DNA of 64,000 nucleotides from Kryptolebias marmoratus. Lineage: Eukaryota > Chordata > Actinopteri > Cyprinodontiformes > Rivulidae. The stretch lies in NCBI RefSeq assembly GCF_001649575.2, contig NC_051448.1, positions 13,076,458-13,140,457 on the forward strand, written 5' to 3'. Shown in pieces: positions 13,301 through 26,756 of the stretch. A program made the translations under genes and the position numbers. The notes below the pieces were generated by a model, which was not told the DNA's origin, searched no databases, and saw only the letters and a program-made list of their open reading frames with translations. Position 1 is the stretch's first letter. Every line of letters begins with the position of its first letter.

Positions 13301-15540
13301 TTGAGAACAGACAAAATGATGCTATCACACCGTGACACCGCATAGTGATGAGGCTAATGAAAGAAGAAAGTAGAAAAAAAAACCCAACAACTTTATGGTA
13401 CCAGATGGGTTATGAAGCCCAGTCTCGTGAGTGAAAGACCAGCATTGCACATTTTGGTATGATGTGGCGTTGTCTTGGAACAATGGGAGTGAAGACAGAT
13501 TTACAAAGGAAGAATCTCTAAATAGATTTACTTCTCATTGAGCAACAAAAAAATGAGCAGTGACAGAACAAAAGTATCAAGGAAACAGCCAAAAAGAGGA
13601 GGCCTTGCAGGCAGGAAGTATGCTGGCATATGAAAACTGGGCTGACTCAGCTGAAAGTATTTTTAGTGTTTCACCGACATTCAAAAAAGGAGGAAAAGGG
13701 AAAGAAAAACAGCTATGATCAGATCATTTTTTCAGCTTTCTGCTCTTGTATCCATGTCCTCCATATGTCTACACTTGTGCATTTAGCAAAGAACCTTTCA
13801 ATGAATCCATGGTGGTTATACTGTTGACATGTTTGCAAAACACTTAAATTATAGATATGAACACACTCAGTACCATGTATGTAGAACAGAACAGAAGCTG
13901 CTGGTAGTTGGCATGAGCTGAAGCTGTCACCACTTCCAAGGAACTTGTGGCTCTACAGTATGTATGCTATATTATTCTGAAACCTGAGATGTAACACTGA
14001 CATTAGAAGCATTTGAACTGAGTAATAGGGGGTTGCCACAAACATTAAAGCAGCTACAAATTGTCCTGCATGGCAAATAAACCAATCAAGCCTCCTACAT
14101 GCTCCCTTTCATGTTGTCCCATTGAAGCGCCTCGCTGTCCGTCCAAGTTCTCGGCGTTAAGTGATTTATCACCTGCGACCTATAGCACAGGCCGCCGTGG
14201 CCCTCCAGAAAGCGCCTGGTTTGTAGTTGTGTGGTCGACTGTGTGTTGAGCTGCCAGATGGGAACACATGCCATTCCTAAGAACTCAGCGGGTCCAGAGG
14301 ATCTGGTGACACCGGCTCTTGGCTTACAGAAAGTCAATGCTAAAACGAGACACACTCTGTGGGGGGAGTCGGAGGAATGGGAGCTCTGGAAGGTGGAGGA
14401 AAAAGATAAGAGGGTTGGTGCAAGGAGAGAACTCTGGGCTGCAATGAACTCAGTGAGCTCAAGTTTATCCTCCTGTAGTTTTTTTTCCCTCCATCTATGT
14501 CTAAAATAAGGCTACTAACCTTCATGTAAACAAGATTAAACATTATTTATCTGGTGTGTAGAGCTCACCTAACTGCTGAGGGGTAAGGCTGAAAATAACA
14601 TAAAAAGTTTCTATAAGTAGCACAAAATTTATACTATTCTGACTCTGGTTTGCACTTTTACACTCTTCTGCGAGATCTTTGAGGCCACGCTTAATTCCTT
14701 TCAAACTTTCCCCGAATTTGATAAATATTTAATTTAGTCTCACAAACGTGTGTGCGCGTCCTCTTATCTGTGTGTCCTTGAGCTTGAGCCTGCCTGACAA
14801 ATCTGGAAAAGCCTGTAAACAGGCAGTATAGTCACGGTCAAATCTGGGGTGTTTCTTGAATGTGGTAATTCTCCCTTCCATGTCCAGATAGAATTACATT
14901 GCTGAGTGGAGATGTTTTGCCGGGCAATATGGGGGCCATAGTGACTTTGTGACAAGGGCATCAAGGGTCACTGAAGAAGCCAAGCTTGTCACTCAGTGGC
15001 AGGCAGTACCAAGGTCAGTCACATGACTATGACAGTTCTGGCGCAGACACGGACACCATGGATGGTGGCCAAGCGAAGAAGAGTTCATGGTGGTAGGTGG
15101 AGTTGGGTTTTGACAGGCATGTGGAATGAGGTAAGGACTGGTTTAGAGTTAGAAGAGACATAATAGGAGGTCTGAGAGCACGCAGTGATTGGTTGATCTG
15201 GGAGGGCCGGAGAACAGAAGATAAACAACACCAAAGGGAATCAGTCTCACTGATAACCTGTCATAAAGTTTGAATTATGCTACAAAGAATTTGTGCAATA
15301 GGTCAACAAAATTAAATACAGAAAACTTGTTTTTCTCTACCAAAACAAATGAAGGGAAATAGAAAATGTAGCACTTTTATGATGTGCTACATTCTCTAAT
15401 TCTCTTCACCTAAAACACATTAAAAAGTGTAATAAAACATTTTGATTAAATAAATAAAACAAAAGTCATAATTAAAAGAACCTACAGAAGCTTTAAAAGC
15501 AGAACCTATAAAAACTTACATTAAACGCCTATAACCTGTC
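10400..15540. other. Noncoding, largely featureless AT-rich DNA
   Basis: No gene supported. Overlapping opposite-strand frames at 11588-11884 and 14061-14543 lack codon-level signal. A small hairpin is at 15365-15393 (10-bp arms AATGTAGCAC/GTGCTACATT, 9-nt loop). Confidence 0.5.
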
Positions 15541-15544
15541 ACCT

Positions 15545-15866
15545 TTCATGACAAATTTTTAAACTAAGATAATCTCATCTCTAAAATGACTGAGTTGTAG
15601 CTGTTTTAGTCAAATCTCAAAATATTGCAAAATTTGTTAGTGCTCAGAGTATGTGATAAGGATGAGTCTCAGCTACTACCCTACCAAATTTTAGTTTAAT
15701 ATGTAAAATTGACAGAGTTATAGCCATTTATGTGTTTGATAAAGTTAATCTTAAATCAAGTGGACTCCAAAAGTTAATTAGTTGTAGATGTGCACCCAAT
15801 GATTACTTTGTAATAGCTCCAATAAAATCCAACCAGTGGCTCACAAGATATTTTGACAACAGACGA
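15545..15866 (-). repeat. Dispersed repeat family A
   Basis: Landmarks TTTCATGACAAATTTTTAAA, TTAGTGCTCAGAGTATGTG, CAGCTACTACC, GACAGAGTTATAGCCATT and CTCACAAGATATTTTGACAA in the reverse orientation. Confidence 0.85.
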
Positions 15867-15984
15867 TTACACAGCCAAAGGCAATTACTGTACATGATTG
15901 CCTTTCGTGCTAGCAGGCACTACCAAAAACAGCAGGTAATGGAAAGTAGTCATGTACAAGTATGATTCACTACACCATGAGTTC

Positions 15985-16235
15985 CAGTGTCCTCATTCAA
16001 CAGCCGCTGTTTATCCAACAGCTGCTGTGGCAAGACTTGTATTGAAAGCCGAGCTGAAGTCGATAAACAAAATCCTGCCCGGAGTGCTTTTGTTTTCCAG
16101 ATGAGTCAAGGTAAGGTGGAGCAGGGTGAATATGGCAACTGTAGGGAGGGCAACAGGGTAATAGCCATTTATAGCGACATGTTTTTTTTGTTTTTTTTTG
16201 AGGGTGTTCTTCAGGAAAGTCAGCACTTTTAGCTT
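15985..16235 (-). pseudogene. LINE reverse transcriptase fragment (minus strand)
   Basis: The minus strand encodes [20 protein letters not shown], where FIDFSSAFN is the conserved catalytic palm motif A (F.D...AF) of many LINE reverse transcriptases. Only about 70 codons remain open and the rest is lost. It points away from the plus-strand LINE fragment starting 550 bp further on, so it is a separate insertion. Confidence 0.6.
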
Positions 16236-16789
16236 AAAATTGCCAGTGAGGACACCTCTCAGTTCATCTGAACTGTCCTATCGAACAGAGCCTGGTCAAG
16301 GCTTTATTCTGGAAATAAAATAAAATAAAAAAACTCCCTTAACAGACAGGTGTAATACCTGGATCATGGTGTCAGTGTGACCCAATCCCCCTGCTAGTTT
16401 TGGTAACCTCAAGCTGAGAATAAATGTTGTCGAGGAGAACTAGAAGGGAGGGATTGTTACAGTCGGCGCTTGCTCTTAAGTCACCTGCCACTGATTTGAA
16501 TCACTGCCACAGGCCCCTTATGTCCTTGCTCTCAGTTGCATGACTTGCAAGATGTCTACTGTAAGTTCAGAAGATAGCAGGGGTGTTGCATAGTTAACTA
16601 TGTACAGAGGCCAAGTGCCCAAGATCTTAGGGACTCAGGTCTCAACGCTGCTGACCTGAGCTCTATCACAGACCTACACAGAGACACATGAAACAAGCAA
16701 CCAGGCTCTCACACACTCATACCTAAGGTTCATTTAAGTTCTGTCTACATTATTCCAGATGTTTTAAAAAAATATTGTTTTTTGCCCAC

Positions 16790-18210
16790 AGGTGGACAAG
16801 ATTCACCCCGAGATGCTGAAGGCTCTAGACATTGTGAGGCTGTCATGGTTGACATGTCTCTTCAATGTCACATGGAGGACTGGGACAACAGCTGTGGAGT
16901 GGAAGACCAGCGACCAGTGGTGTTCCCCTTTTTTAACAAGGGGGACAAGAGATTGTGTTCCAATTGTTAAGGGATCACACTTTTTAGCTTCCCCAGGAAG
17001 GTTTACTCCAGGGTGTCGAAGGAGGCTCTGACCAATTGTCAAACCTGGGATTCAGGAGGAGCAGTGTGACTTTTGTCCTGGTCTTGAACAATGAACCAGA
17101 TCTAGAGAAGGCTTATGACTGTGTTCCCTAAGGCATTCTGCAAGGGATGCTGCAGGAATATGGGGTACTGGGGACAATTTTAGGGGCTATCCTGGCTCTG
17201 TATGACCAAAGCAAGAGTTGTGTCAGCATCCTTGGCACAAAGTCAAGCATGTTTTTGGTGCAGGTTGGACTCTTCCAGGGCTGTCCCTTGTCTCCAATCC
17301 TGTTTGAGGTGTTCATGAACAAGATCTCAAGGTGTAGTTGTGGAGAGGAGGGTGTCTGGTTTAGGAACCTCAGGGTCTTGCCTATGCGTTTTGCAGATTG
17401 GCATCTTCAGGTGACCTTTATGACCTTTGGTGTGCAGTAGGACAGTCTTCTACCAAGTATGAAGCGGCTAGGATGAGAATCATCTCCTCTGAGTCCGAGG
17501 CCTTGGCTCTCAATTGAAAAAAAAAATGGAATTTTCCCTCCAGGTTGAGGAGAAGTCTGCCTCAAGTGGAGTACTTCAAGTATATGGGAGTCTTATTCTC
17601 AAGTGATGATAGGATGGAACTGGAGATGGATCGATGGACTGGGGCTTTGTTCGCAGTATTGAGGGCATTGGTCCGATCTGTCGTGGTGAAGAAAAAGCTG
17701 AGCCCAAAGCCAAAGCTCTTGATTTATTGGTCCATCTACATTCTGACCCTTACTTATGGTCATGAGGTCTAAATCATGACCGAAAGAACAAGATCGCAAG
17801 TACAAGCAGCTAAAATGAACTTCCTATGTAGGGTGGCCAAGCTCTTTCTTGGAGATAAGGTGAGGAGATCTGACATGTGGGGGTGGGGGTGGGGGCTTGG
17901 AGTAGAGGCACTGCTTCTCCACATTGAAAAGAGTCAGCTGAAGTTGTTTAAGCATCTCATTAGGATGCCTCCTTGCCACCTCCCTGTGGAGGTTTTCTGG
18001 CATATCACACTGGGAAGACACTCCAAGTCAGACCCAGGATTCGCTGGAGTGATTATATATTCACTCTGGCCTGGGAATGCCTTCGGATCCTCCAGGAGGA
18101 GCTGGAGAGTGTTGCGGGGAGAGGGATGTTTGAGTTTTCCTCCTGGACATGTTGCCTTCGTAATCTGACCATGAATAAGCGGCAGAAAATGCATGGATGA
18201 ATGGATATTT
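16790..18210 (+). pseudogene. Non-LTR retrotransposon (LINE) reverse transcriptase remnant, 3' part
   Basis: About 1.4 kb of decayed reverse transcriptase and C-terminal region. Recognisable in order: VDKIHPEMLKALD, QGCPLSPILFEVFM (17277-17318), FADW (17390-17401), LPQVEYFKYMGVLF (from 17560), LTYGHEV, MTERTRSQVQAAKMNFLCRV and MPPCHLPVEVF. The catalytic FADD has become FADW and there are many stops and frame changes, so it is dead. It ends in AATAAGCGGCAGAAAATGCA and a short ATGG-like tail, typical of a fish LINE 3' end. The 5' half is missing, as is usual for 5'-truncated insertions. I do not assign a clade. Confidence 0.85.
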
Positions 18211-18211
18211 T

Positions 18212-18560
18212 CCATTGAGGTTACGCCTCCTGTCTACACACAAACTAAGTTTTTAGTAGGAAAAACAGGTTATTTAAAAAAAAAATTTCAAAAGCGGAGA
18301 TTTTTCAAAATCTCGGTGTCTCTGTGTGGACAGGAAACATGAAACTTTTCAGAAACTGTGAAGTAACAGTCTATTTTACGCATCCCCCTGTTCCTGCCAC
18401 CATTAAACTTTAAACATGTGCTGAGATTAAGAGGAAACTGTAAACTTAAGGGAAAAACGAGTTTTGTGATAATCTTTAGCTGTTCTAAGCATTTTCTGTT
18501 TCTGTACTTTTTAAAATGTAGTTAACATGGTCATTCTTGACACCTAGTGGTGTGCATGGA
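18212..18560. repeat. Dispersed repeat family C (hAT-like miniature element?)
   Basis: Contains TGTCTACACACAAACTAAG, CAAAAGCGGAGATTTTTCAA, GGTGTCTCTGTGTGGACAGG and CACCTAGTGGTG. Related blocks occur at 55650-56215 and 57620-57830. It abuts the LINE 3' end. Confidence 0.5.
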
Positions 18561-20510
18561 TATTTCATCATTTTTGTTAGATTGCATGGGTGGAGAAAAC
18601 AATTTAGAAAACCTGCTGTGGCCTTCATGTACATTTTACAACATAAAACACTGATTCACCAGTAAATATAGCTCCAGTAAACACGTTAAAGTAGGTTTTT
18701 AAACCACCATAAAATGTGGCTTACAAAAATAGAACTCTCTAAAACCATTTCCTGTTATACACTGCACGTACTGATGACCAAATTATCTGAGTGTATCTTC
18801 TACACAGGGGTCACAGATATTGTAGAGTTTTTGAATGAAAACAGTGACTCCCCTTAGAATTATCAAATACAATTCCCAGCATTTTTTTTTAATGTGATTG
18901 TAGAGTGTCTGAAAGCTTAACATTTACAGCCGACTGAGCTGTAAATAAGGTATGTAGAGGGGTGCTTTTGGACACAACCCATGTTTCCAGTTCAGAGCGT
19001 CAGCAGATATAGTCATGGGTTAAGTCGAGTCCATTACTGTGATGCAACAGCTTCACTGTGATGCAGTCCAACTGGTGGACATCCGATACAGCAGCCTTGT
19101 GATGCACGGTTTCCTCTTTGGGTCCTGTCCGTCACACAGTCATTCCTGACATGTGCTGTAGGTGTGCTGTTTTGTGAAGCAGTGGTTTACATTGTGATGA
19201 ACAAGCGGGCCTTTTGACGCAGTGGTGGGCTTGACAAGCTCAAACGGCTCTGAGTGATAGATTTCCTCACCGGATTTGGCCGTGACTATCAAGTCGAGTA
19301 CGTGAAAATCCTTAAATATGGTACAGTAAGGAGATTATGCTCAATCCTCTTAGGCTTTTCGATATTAGCCCGCAGTAATGTATGGGCAAAACACTGTTTG
19401 ATCACAACAGGACGCGTAATGCGACAAGGTCACACATCAGGAAAGTAGAGGCGTCTTAAAACTGTTTTTCAAATATCACATTTTTAATGGATTCATGTGT
19501 TGCTTAAAACACGTGTGCTTGGTTCCAAGAGAAGAAATAATAATTAGGAGTTGTTGTGTGTTGGGTTTTGTGGGGACAATAAACTCCTGCAGTAAAGCTG
19601 AAGGAGTGTTGAGAAAATGAGAGCGACACACATAAAACGGAGCCTGCAAACCTACTTTAAAAGCTTTGCACTTTCATTTCAACACATGTCCTGCAAGTTG
19701 ACTGCAAATGCCCACCAGCGAAGTTTATTATACACTCACACACATGGGCTTCAGATTACGACTATTGGGGTCATGCTAAAAATAGGGACGTGGACCAGAT
19801 ATATTCAAACATTAATAAGAATCACACTGGAATAACTTATTTTTCACCACTTCCTTTTTGCCCCGTCTCACAGTTTGATCGACTGGCAGGCCTCAGCCAA
19901 GCAAAAATAATCACATGTTAATGATTTAAGTGGTCAGAAATAGGCCGATTTCAGCGGGAACATGCTGGGAATGCCTTAAGCTCACCTTTTACAGGCCCCT
20001 TTCAAACTGCTAATCTCTCTAAAATATCTGCTGCTCCAGGATACGGCGTTTCTGGGCTACATGTTACCAGCAATTAGCCACGACTAATTAACGGCAGCAC
20101 CAGCTAAATTGTGTAGAACAAAGCAATGAGGCATGGCTCAGTATTGGGGCATCTCGCTGTGCGGCACAGCATGGTGTTTCACATTTTTAAAAGCAGCTGT
20201 TAATCGTGGAGCAGGCTGATTATTTGTCTGAACTGAGAAACGGTCTTTGTGTCATAACTGTTGTATGCACATGTTAATTTTCAAATATTGTTTTTAGTTA
20301 TTAATGGCTTGGCTGTGCCTCAGTTTTTCTTGTAATTTATTCCAGTAAGCTAGGTCAGGAATGCACCCTAAAGAAAGAAATAACAGTTTTACATTAAAGC
20401 TTATACTCCTTCCTATTTCATTTTGGACATAGCTTTGAGTTTTTCTATTAGAAATAGTACATTATTATGATGTTTTTTGCTCATGTCTTGTGTGTGTATG
20501 CATATGTATT
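18561..20510. other. Noncoding, nothing recognised
   Basis: Unique-looking sequence without a supportable gene; short open frames at 19254-19448 and 19617-19835 only. Confidence 0.45.
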
Positions 20511-20512
20511 TG

Positions 20513-20875
20513 CTTGTGTGTTTGTCTGTTAGCAAAATAGCTACTGAACCAGTGGACAAAATCTGTTGAAACGCTCAGAAAGTAATCATTGGATGTTCAT
20601 CTATTACCGATTGACTTTTGGAGTTGATCCAATTTCAGATGGCTATAACACAGTCAGTTTAACATATACTGAGATAAAATTTGATGTGGTAGTAGCTGAG
20701 ATTCAGTCATAATGCATACCCTGAGCGTGAGATTGCGTTTTTTGAGGTTTGCCCAAAACAGCTACAGTATACACTGTTATTTCTCATTATGTCTAAAGTT
20801 AAGTTTAAAACACATGAAAGGCAGCTGGCGATATGCATTCATTCAAGGAATGTGAAACATCTAAATTCTGTTATA
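20513..20875 (+). repeat. Dispersed repeat family A, near full length
   Basis: Forward order: TGTCTGTTAGCAAAATAGCT, AGAAAGTAATCATTGGATGT, TATAACACAGTCAGTTTAAC, TGTGGTAGTAGCTGAGAT, CAGCTACAG, then GGCGATATGCATTCATTCAA and GGAATG. Confidence 0.85.
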
Positions 20876-23430
20876 AATTAATTTATTATTATTATTATTT
20901 GCTTAATTTTACCGTTTGAAATAATCCAATCTGTGAACAGCATTTTTATGTGAGACTGACGCTTGTTAAAGTATTTTTTTTAAATAATCTTCTTTTTAAA
21001 CAAAAGACACACAGTCTATTTTTTACCAAACTGGCTAGAATGAACCATCTCCATAATTGCTCGCTATTTTCCTATATAGCCTCTAGCCCTTTAATACTGG
21101 CTTTTAAATTGCAGTCAAATGTCATCCAGTCAGTATAAGGCAGGCAGGAAATTTTTGGTTTATTATGAGAAAAGTCAAAGAGCCACTGCACAGGCTGTTT
21201 ATTGTGTTGGGCAGCTGTGGCCAGTAAAATATTCTGGTCAAAGTTTGTTGTGGTCAATCAGGGGAGAAGGACTGTCTTGAGGGAGTGAGATGACGAGGAG
21301 TGAGTCACCGAAGAGAAAAAAAACACAAAAAAATATGGAAAAGGAGGTTAAGGTTGACACACACGAAGGATTAACTTTAATTGAATGACTCCTTTGAAAA
21401 CCTAGTTCCTGTAATGTGGAAATATTAAGACAGCCCTGTCAAACAGTGGGATGTCTGGAAAACTTTATTCTGACGGTACAATCCTCTAAATAAAATGATA
21501 CTAAAATATAAATTACAGAAAAAAAGTCATATAGGTGATGAATAAGTGAGCAGAGCAAGATGTGGCTGAAAACTTCAGATTTTAGGATGAACACATTGGG
21601 GGTTGTTGGGTTTGTAACCTGACAACAACTGCGCTGCTGTTGGTGCAACGTCAGCAGGAAACACCAGTGAACGCTGACAGAACAACACGGACAGAAACTG
21701 TTTTATTCTCAGGGTCCAAAAGGACTCCTGTTCTGAACAATGCCCAGGATTACTGCTTTGTTACGTTCGCCTCGGAAGCTGGAGCTCGGATCTGGGAATG
21801 ACGTCACACTCAACTCAACCGTGTTCCAATTGCACGTCAGAAAATCAGTGCAGTTTTCTAAATAATGTATTCAATGACTATTAGCAAGTGGATAACAATC
21901 AGTTTGTCTTCATTTTATGCATTAGATCACTGTAACACGTTCACGAATAATTGCAATAATATATACAGTAACAGTAACCTCATGTCCTTGCTCTTTGATT
22001 CACTCCTGTCCTGCAGCTCAATAAAAGTCTCAAAAAGAAACAAAGACATATCGGCAACAGGCTCCAACTTGCGTGGTGAGATTCTAGACCTAAATAATGA
22101 CTAAGAAACAGATGAGAGTTACAGTTTGTGTGGGAGAAAGAGCAAAATGTTTATATTGTGCAGGAGTCTGCAGTAAGGAAGTAAGGAACTGGGGGTGTGT
22201 TTATACAGGAAAGTTACATACATTTTCATTTAAACAAAGTCTAATAAACTGTCATTTAGAGCAGAATGACCTGTACTTTACATAGAAAGGAAATCTATAC
22301 AACAACAAAAAAGAAAAGCTAATGTCTATTTTGTATCATTCTAAATTTGTAGCTAAACCAACCAATCATTTTAAACAACTTACTACATAAAAACTGGATG
22401 GGTTGTAGTTTTATATTTGTGGTTTGTGCCATAAAAAACTCAGCGATAACACATTTTAATTGACTGCGGACACTTGACTAAATCACGAATGTTAGCTTTC
22501 ATAAAATGGGATTCTGACAAATGGCTTTTAAAGGCCTTTTACAATATAATAAACAGACATTAAAGGAAGTTAGATAAGAAGTCAAACTATAACTTGCAGG
22601 CATGCTCGAACACAGGGATTCAGTTAAAACTCCCTTCTGGACTTTGGGATTAGAAGATTTAAGTTTCACTGTGAGAACTTTCTTTTATCCCACCTCCAGC
22701 AGAATAAAAGCCCAGCATCACCGTTTCTCTAATTACTGATATTGTTTTTAGTGAATGAAAGAGTAAATTAGTGTTGTTCCAAATCCTTTTTTCAAACGAT
22801 AATCCTTTTTTCTAGTTGGTTTCCTTGCCTGTTTTCTGGTCGATTTGTTGTTGATCAAGAGTTTTTGAAGTTCTGCCAGCATCTTTTTTTTTTTCTCTCA
22901 TTTAACACTAAACCCTTGTCAATTCTCTAACAAGCCTTCCCCCCCCTTAATACAAGAACAGAGTATAAATCCAGCTTCTTTCTGCTTGATTTGCAGTAAT
23001 TCCTCAAGATCGCATCATTTCCTCGGTTGCAGCTTTTGTACAAATACTGCAAAGGTATTTGAGAGTTGAATAGCAACAAATAGCTCAAATAAAACACTGA
23101 ATGGGCTTCATCATCGGACAGTTTGGGTTCAGATAACAGAAACCCTTCCGCCCTCCTGGGCACAGAATCCTTCATTGTTTTTCTTATAAATGCTTTCAGT
23201 CCCACAGCAAAATTAAAAGCACAATAAAAATATTAATTAAAATATTTAATCCTAAAATATTTAATCTTAAATATATAGGGTAGCTTGGAGTCTTCTCTAT
23301 TGTATAAGTAAGTCTCAGGATTAACAGACCTTTAATTAAAACCCCAAACTCTCTTTTTTACACTTTGGTTTATGACTAAATAAGATATAAGAAGATCAAA
23401 GAAGCTTTTTTCCTTAAATGTTAGCTTTAA
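20876..23430. other. Noncoding, nothing firmly recognised
   Basis: AT-rich with T and ATT runs. A segment at about 21770-21840 with a perfect CRE (TGACGTCA, 21800-21807) may belong to another dispersed repeat, but I cannot confirm it. The 92-codon minus frame at 22927-23205 has no recognisable product. Confidence 0.45.
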
Positions 23431-23434
23431 AATG

Positions 23435-23785
23435 ATAATTCAGATCATTTGAAGTGAGATTCTGAGTAAAGATTATGAACAATTAGTATCTTATCTGTTC
23501 TAGACAGCTCTATGAAAGAGCTCAGTTTTGGGAAAAAATAGATTAGCTTTGACCGGATTGATGAGCTAATGGCTAGTCTGAGCGAGGCCAAGACCAAAAC
23601 GGATTTCTGCTGTCTTAAAACCACCCAAACCTAAAAAATAAAACAAAAACTTATAGCAGTTTATTCGAATACTGTTTTATCACCATTAGTTTTGCAAAGG
23701 ATGTTCAAAGAGCAATCTGCAACAGGTAAGATGCTAACGTTTTTGCAAAACCCCACTTCAAACCTTCCCTTTAAGGAATGCAATG
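23435..23785. mobile_element. Family B element, copy 2 (short)
   Basis: Left end ATTTGAAGTGAGATTCTG; reverse complement of the right end TTTGAAGTGGGGTTTTGC. Both are followed by TAGTATCTTA/AGCATCTTAC and a block like CAGA..GCTCTTTGAA. It carries GATTGATGAGCTAATGGCTA and GGCCAAGACCAAAACGGA. About 350 bp, so internally deleted relative to copies 1 and 3. Confidence 0.7.
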
Positions 23786-26325
23786 TCCTAAAAATATAAT
23801 TTCCAGTCTCATTAATGAATTTACAGGATGGAGTGGAACACAAAGGACTGTTGGTGCCCCTCCTAATCAATAAGCAGTGTGCTCCTATACGCACCTAAAT
23901 AAATGCATGCACATGCACACGAACAAGAGCGCACTCATGAATATGCCTGGTGAGGGGTAATGCTGTGCTAATGAGGGTAAGCTGGACTACACCAGTGTAA
24001 AGGTTGAAAGGGTTCAGTGAAGTCAAGCTCACTAAACTAAAACTGACCGCTTTAATGAGTGCAAAGTAAATGTACCGCAGGGAGCAGAAGGTTACATGTT
24101 TAAAAGCGTAACTTGTACTGAAAACCTTTAACTCAGGATCTGCTTTGAGGGTGTTTTAGAAGAAGGCGTGTAATGTTTTCATTGTAATCTTTATTTCAGT
24201 CGCTTTTACGCTCAAACACACATGCAGATGAATGAGGAGTCACAGCGTCAGTGTAATCCCTCGATCAGTTCCCCATTTGTCTCTTTCTGCACCCCTCCAT
24301 ACCACACATATCCTCTTTTCCTCTCCCCCTTCACCTCAATTAGTCTCTTTTGCACTTTGCTCCACTGATCCTCCTTTAAACTGATTTTAGTCTTATTCCT
24401 CCTCCCTCCCACCCTCTCCCGTTCCCCCTGCGTCATGACTCAGGGAGAACAACTTTCAGCATCACAATCAGTCGTAAAACGTGGGTAAATATAGATTGGA
24501 GGCATAAAGACGAAGTACGTGTGAGCGAGCACACACTGCAATGCAGACACACCTCAGGGAGGAGTTTTTTTTTTTTTTTTTTGCCAAGCCGTGATGTCTC
24601 TCAGTTTAGATTGGGAGCATGTAGTAATTTACCTGCCTGGGAGCACGTCGTCTAAGCTGGCAGGACTTCAATCCCAACTGTCTCCATTATCCCACATTTC
24701 CATTCAGTGCTCTGTTACGTTTACACCTGATCTCGTCCAAGGTCAGTATTGACCTCAAGCTGCTTCTTTTCTTTTCTTTTTTTTTTTTTTTAACATCGCT
24801 TAGTTAGAAAGAGAGAGACAGAGCAACATGTCTGGATCTGAGCAGCGCCTATAATAATACCCTTGAATTGAACATCGTGACTTGTGTCACATAATCACAC
24901 AAGTTAGCATGCAGACATAACACAACCAAGGCCACGAGAAGGAACAAAAATAGTGAAAAAGAGACCTGAATAACATAACAAGTTAACAAAAGCCATGGCA
25001 AGAGTTATTCAAAACTGACAATGCAACTTAAAAGCCTCCAAAAGGATATTAAAATACAGCTGAAGGACATGTTACAGTTCACTGTATTTACTTCTGTAAG
25101 GCTTGCTGTGTTTACAGGGAGCATAAATATCAGAGGGTAAATATCGAAGAAAAGAAAAACAGAGTGATTTTGATTCTTGTCCTGCACACAAATGTGTCTG
25201 TATTTAACAATAAAGTCGAGCTATTTGCCATTATGCAACATGATACGTGATGCCTCTAAATCTCAAAGTGAAAATAAGAAAAGCTGGGTTTCCATTTCTT
25301 CTTCAGAAGCAGCTCACAGCTGAAGATGCTGCAGGTTGTCATTTTGTTCAGACATGTTGCTGCAGATGGGACAAGCTTGGAGTCTGTTGCAGCCAAGGTT
25401 GCAAAAGATGCCTCCAAACTTTCATTTGCTTGTAATTTTTTTTTTTGTATCACGGCACCCAACAGTTTGTTTTTTTTCTTAAAACTTTTAACAAGAGCAC
25501 AGTTGTATGCTTCTGTGGCAGCTTTATTAGTGTCCAATTTGACTAAAACTAGTGACTATAAAAAAAAAAACACAATTACAGGAGAAAATATCAAAGGTTC
25601 TGGTGAATACCATAATTAAGCTTTCAGTCTCTTTTTTAGATAGTTATTACAGTATACTGCTATGGAGGACTAAAATACAGAGGCAGGTAGATTAGATCTA
25701 AATAAACTGTTATCTCTAAGTAGCAAAACTAAGGTGCTCCAGTTGTAAGAAAATCAAACAATGACCAGGTGTGGAGCCCTCATTAAACTTTGGCCTGGTG
25801 TTAAAAAAGAGCCGGAAGCAAAAGTCAGAGTAAAACCAGATGAACAAGGAAACCAATCAGACAGAATTAGAATTACAGTAAAGAAACAAGGAACACAACT
25901 CAACTCATAAACTGACAAATCCAGGCATAAAGATGATCAAAAAGGGGATTTTCCCCATTCAAATTGGCAAAAACTTCTCCCTTCTTTGAAAGTGAAAAAT
26001 AGAACTCGAGTTGTGTCAAATGGATGCTAAAATGATTAGAGAAGGTCAAATTTCCCAACTGGGATGGAGTCAGTGATGACAAAACACAAAGTCCACAGTA
26101 GAAACAGGAGCTACCGGTACAGGATGGTATGAAGTTTCATGTTTTGAGCAAAAACAGGAAACTGATAAAGATTTTCATGTGATTGGGATTTTGTTATAGT
26201 CTCGGAATATACGCCCGGCTTCCTGAGATTTGACTAATGAAAACACCGAGTGTTGATGAATGCCAAGTGTTTCTTGTTATTGCCTGAAGGCGAAGGTGGA
26301 GCGATGCTTTTTTTGTCAGTGTCTG
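23786..26325. other. Noncoding; T-runs and A-runs
   Basis: Long T runs near 24567 and 24780, and no supportable gene. A frame of 97 codons at 25326-25619 is a product of T- and A-rich sequence. Confidence 0.45.
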
Positions 26326-26329
26326 TGTG

Positions 26330-26725
26330 TCTCTGTTTATCTGTGCTGTAAGCAAAATATCTCATGACTGACTTTAATGGATTTTAATGAAACTTTTAGA
26401 AAGTGTCTTTAATCTATAACTGATTAACCTTTGGAGTTATCACAACTCAAGATGGCCACCACAGGAAAGAGATCTTAGCAAACACAAAAATGTCTCTAAG
26501 TCAATCAGTTTTACAAAAATTGAGCTAAAATTTGCAGTCTTGGTAGCTTTGACTGATTCCCAGCTTATACTCTGAGTGCTAACTGATTGCATGAGATCTG
26601 TATTTAAAACTTTCCCGTTAACTATTGGAATCAACTCTGTTTGTTTGCAAAATATCTCCAGAATTACTAGATGAATTTAAATAAAACTTTCACAATGTAA
26701 TCAATGGATAAACATCAACAATGCT
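26330..26725 (+). repeat. Dispersed repeat family A
   Basis: Forward order: AAGCAAAATATCTCATGACT, AACTGATTAACCTTTGGAGT, CTCAAGATGGCCACCACAGG, CAATCAGTTTTACAAAAATT, GAGTGCTAACTGATTGCATG. At 26640-26725 a second partial unit restarts with TTTGCAAAATATCTCCAGAA. Confidence 0.85.
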
Positions 26726-26756
26726 AGTCCTTTAATCTTTTCAGTGTTTAATACAT

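Noticed and set aside
18530..18555. CTCF-like CCACTAGGTG motifs at 18541 (minus) and 55757
   Set aside because: Both lie in family C repeats at the same relative place, so they are more likely a shared repeat motif than selected CTCF sites.
25326..25619. A 97-codon frame with hydrophobic runs resembling a membrane protein
   Set aside because: The hydrophobic stretches come from T-runs and the lysines from A-runs, and the opposite strand is open as well.
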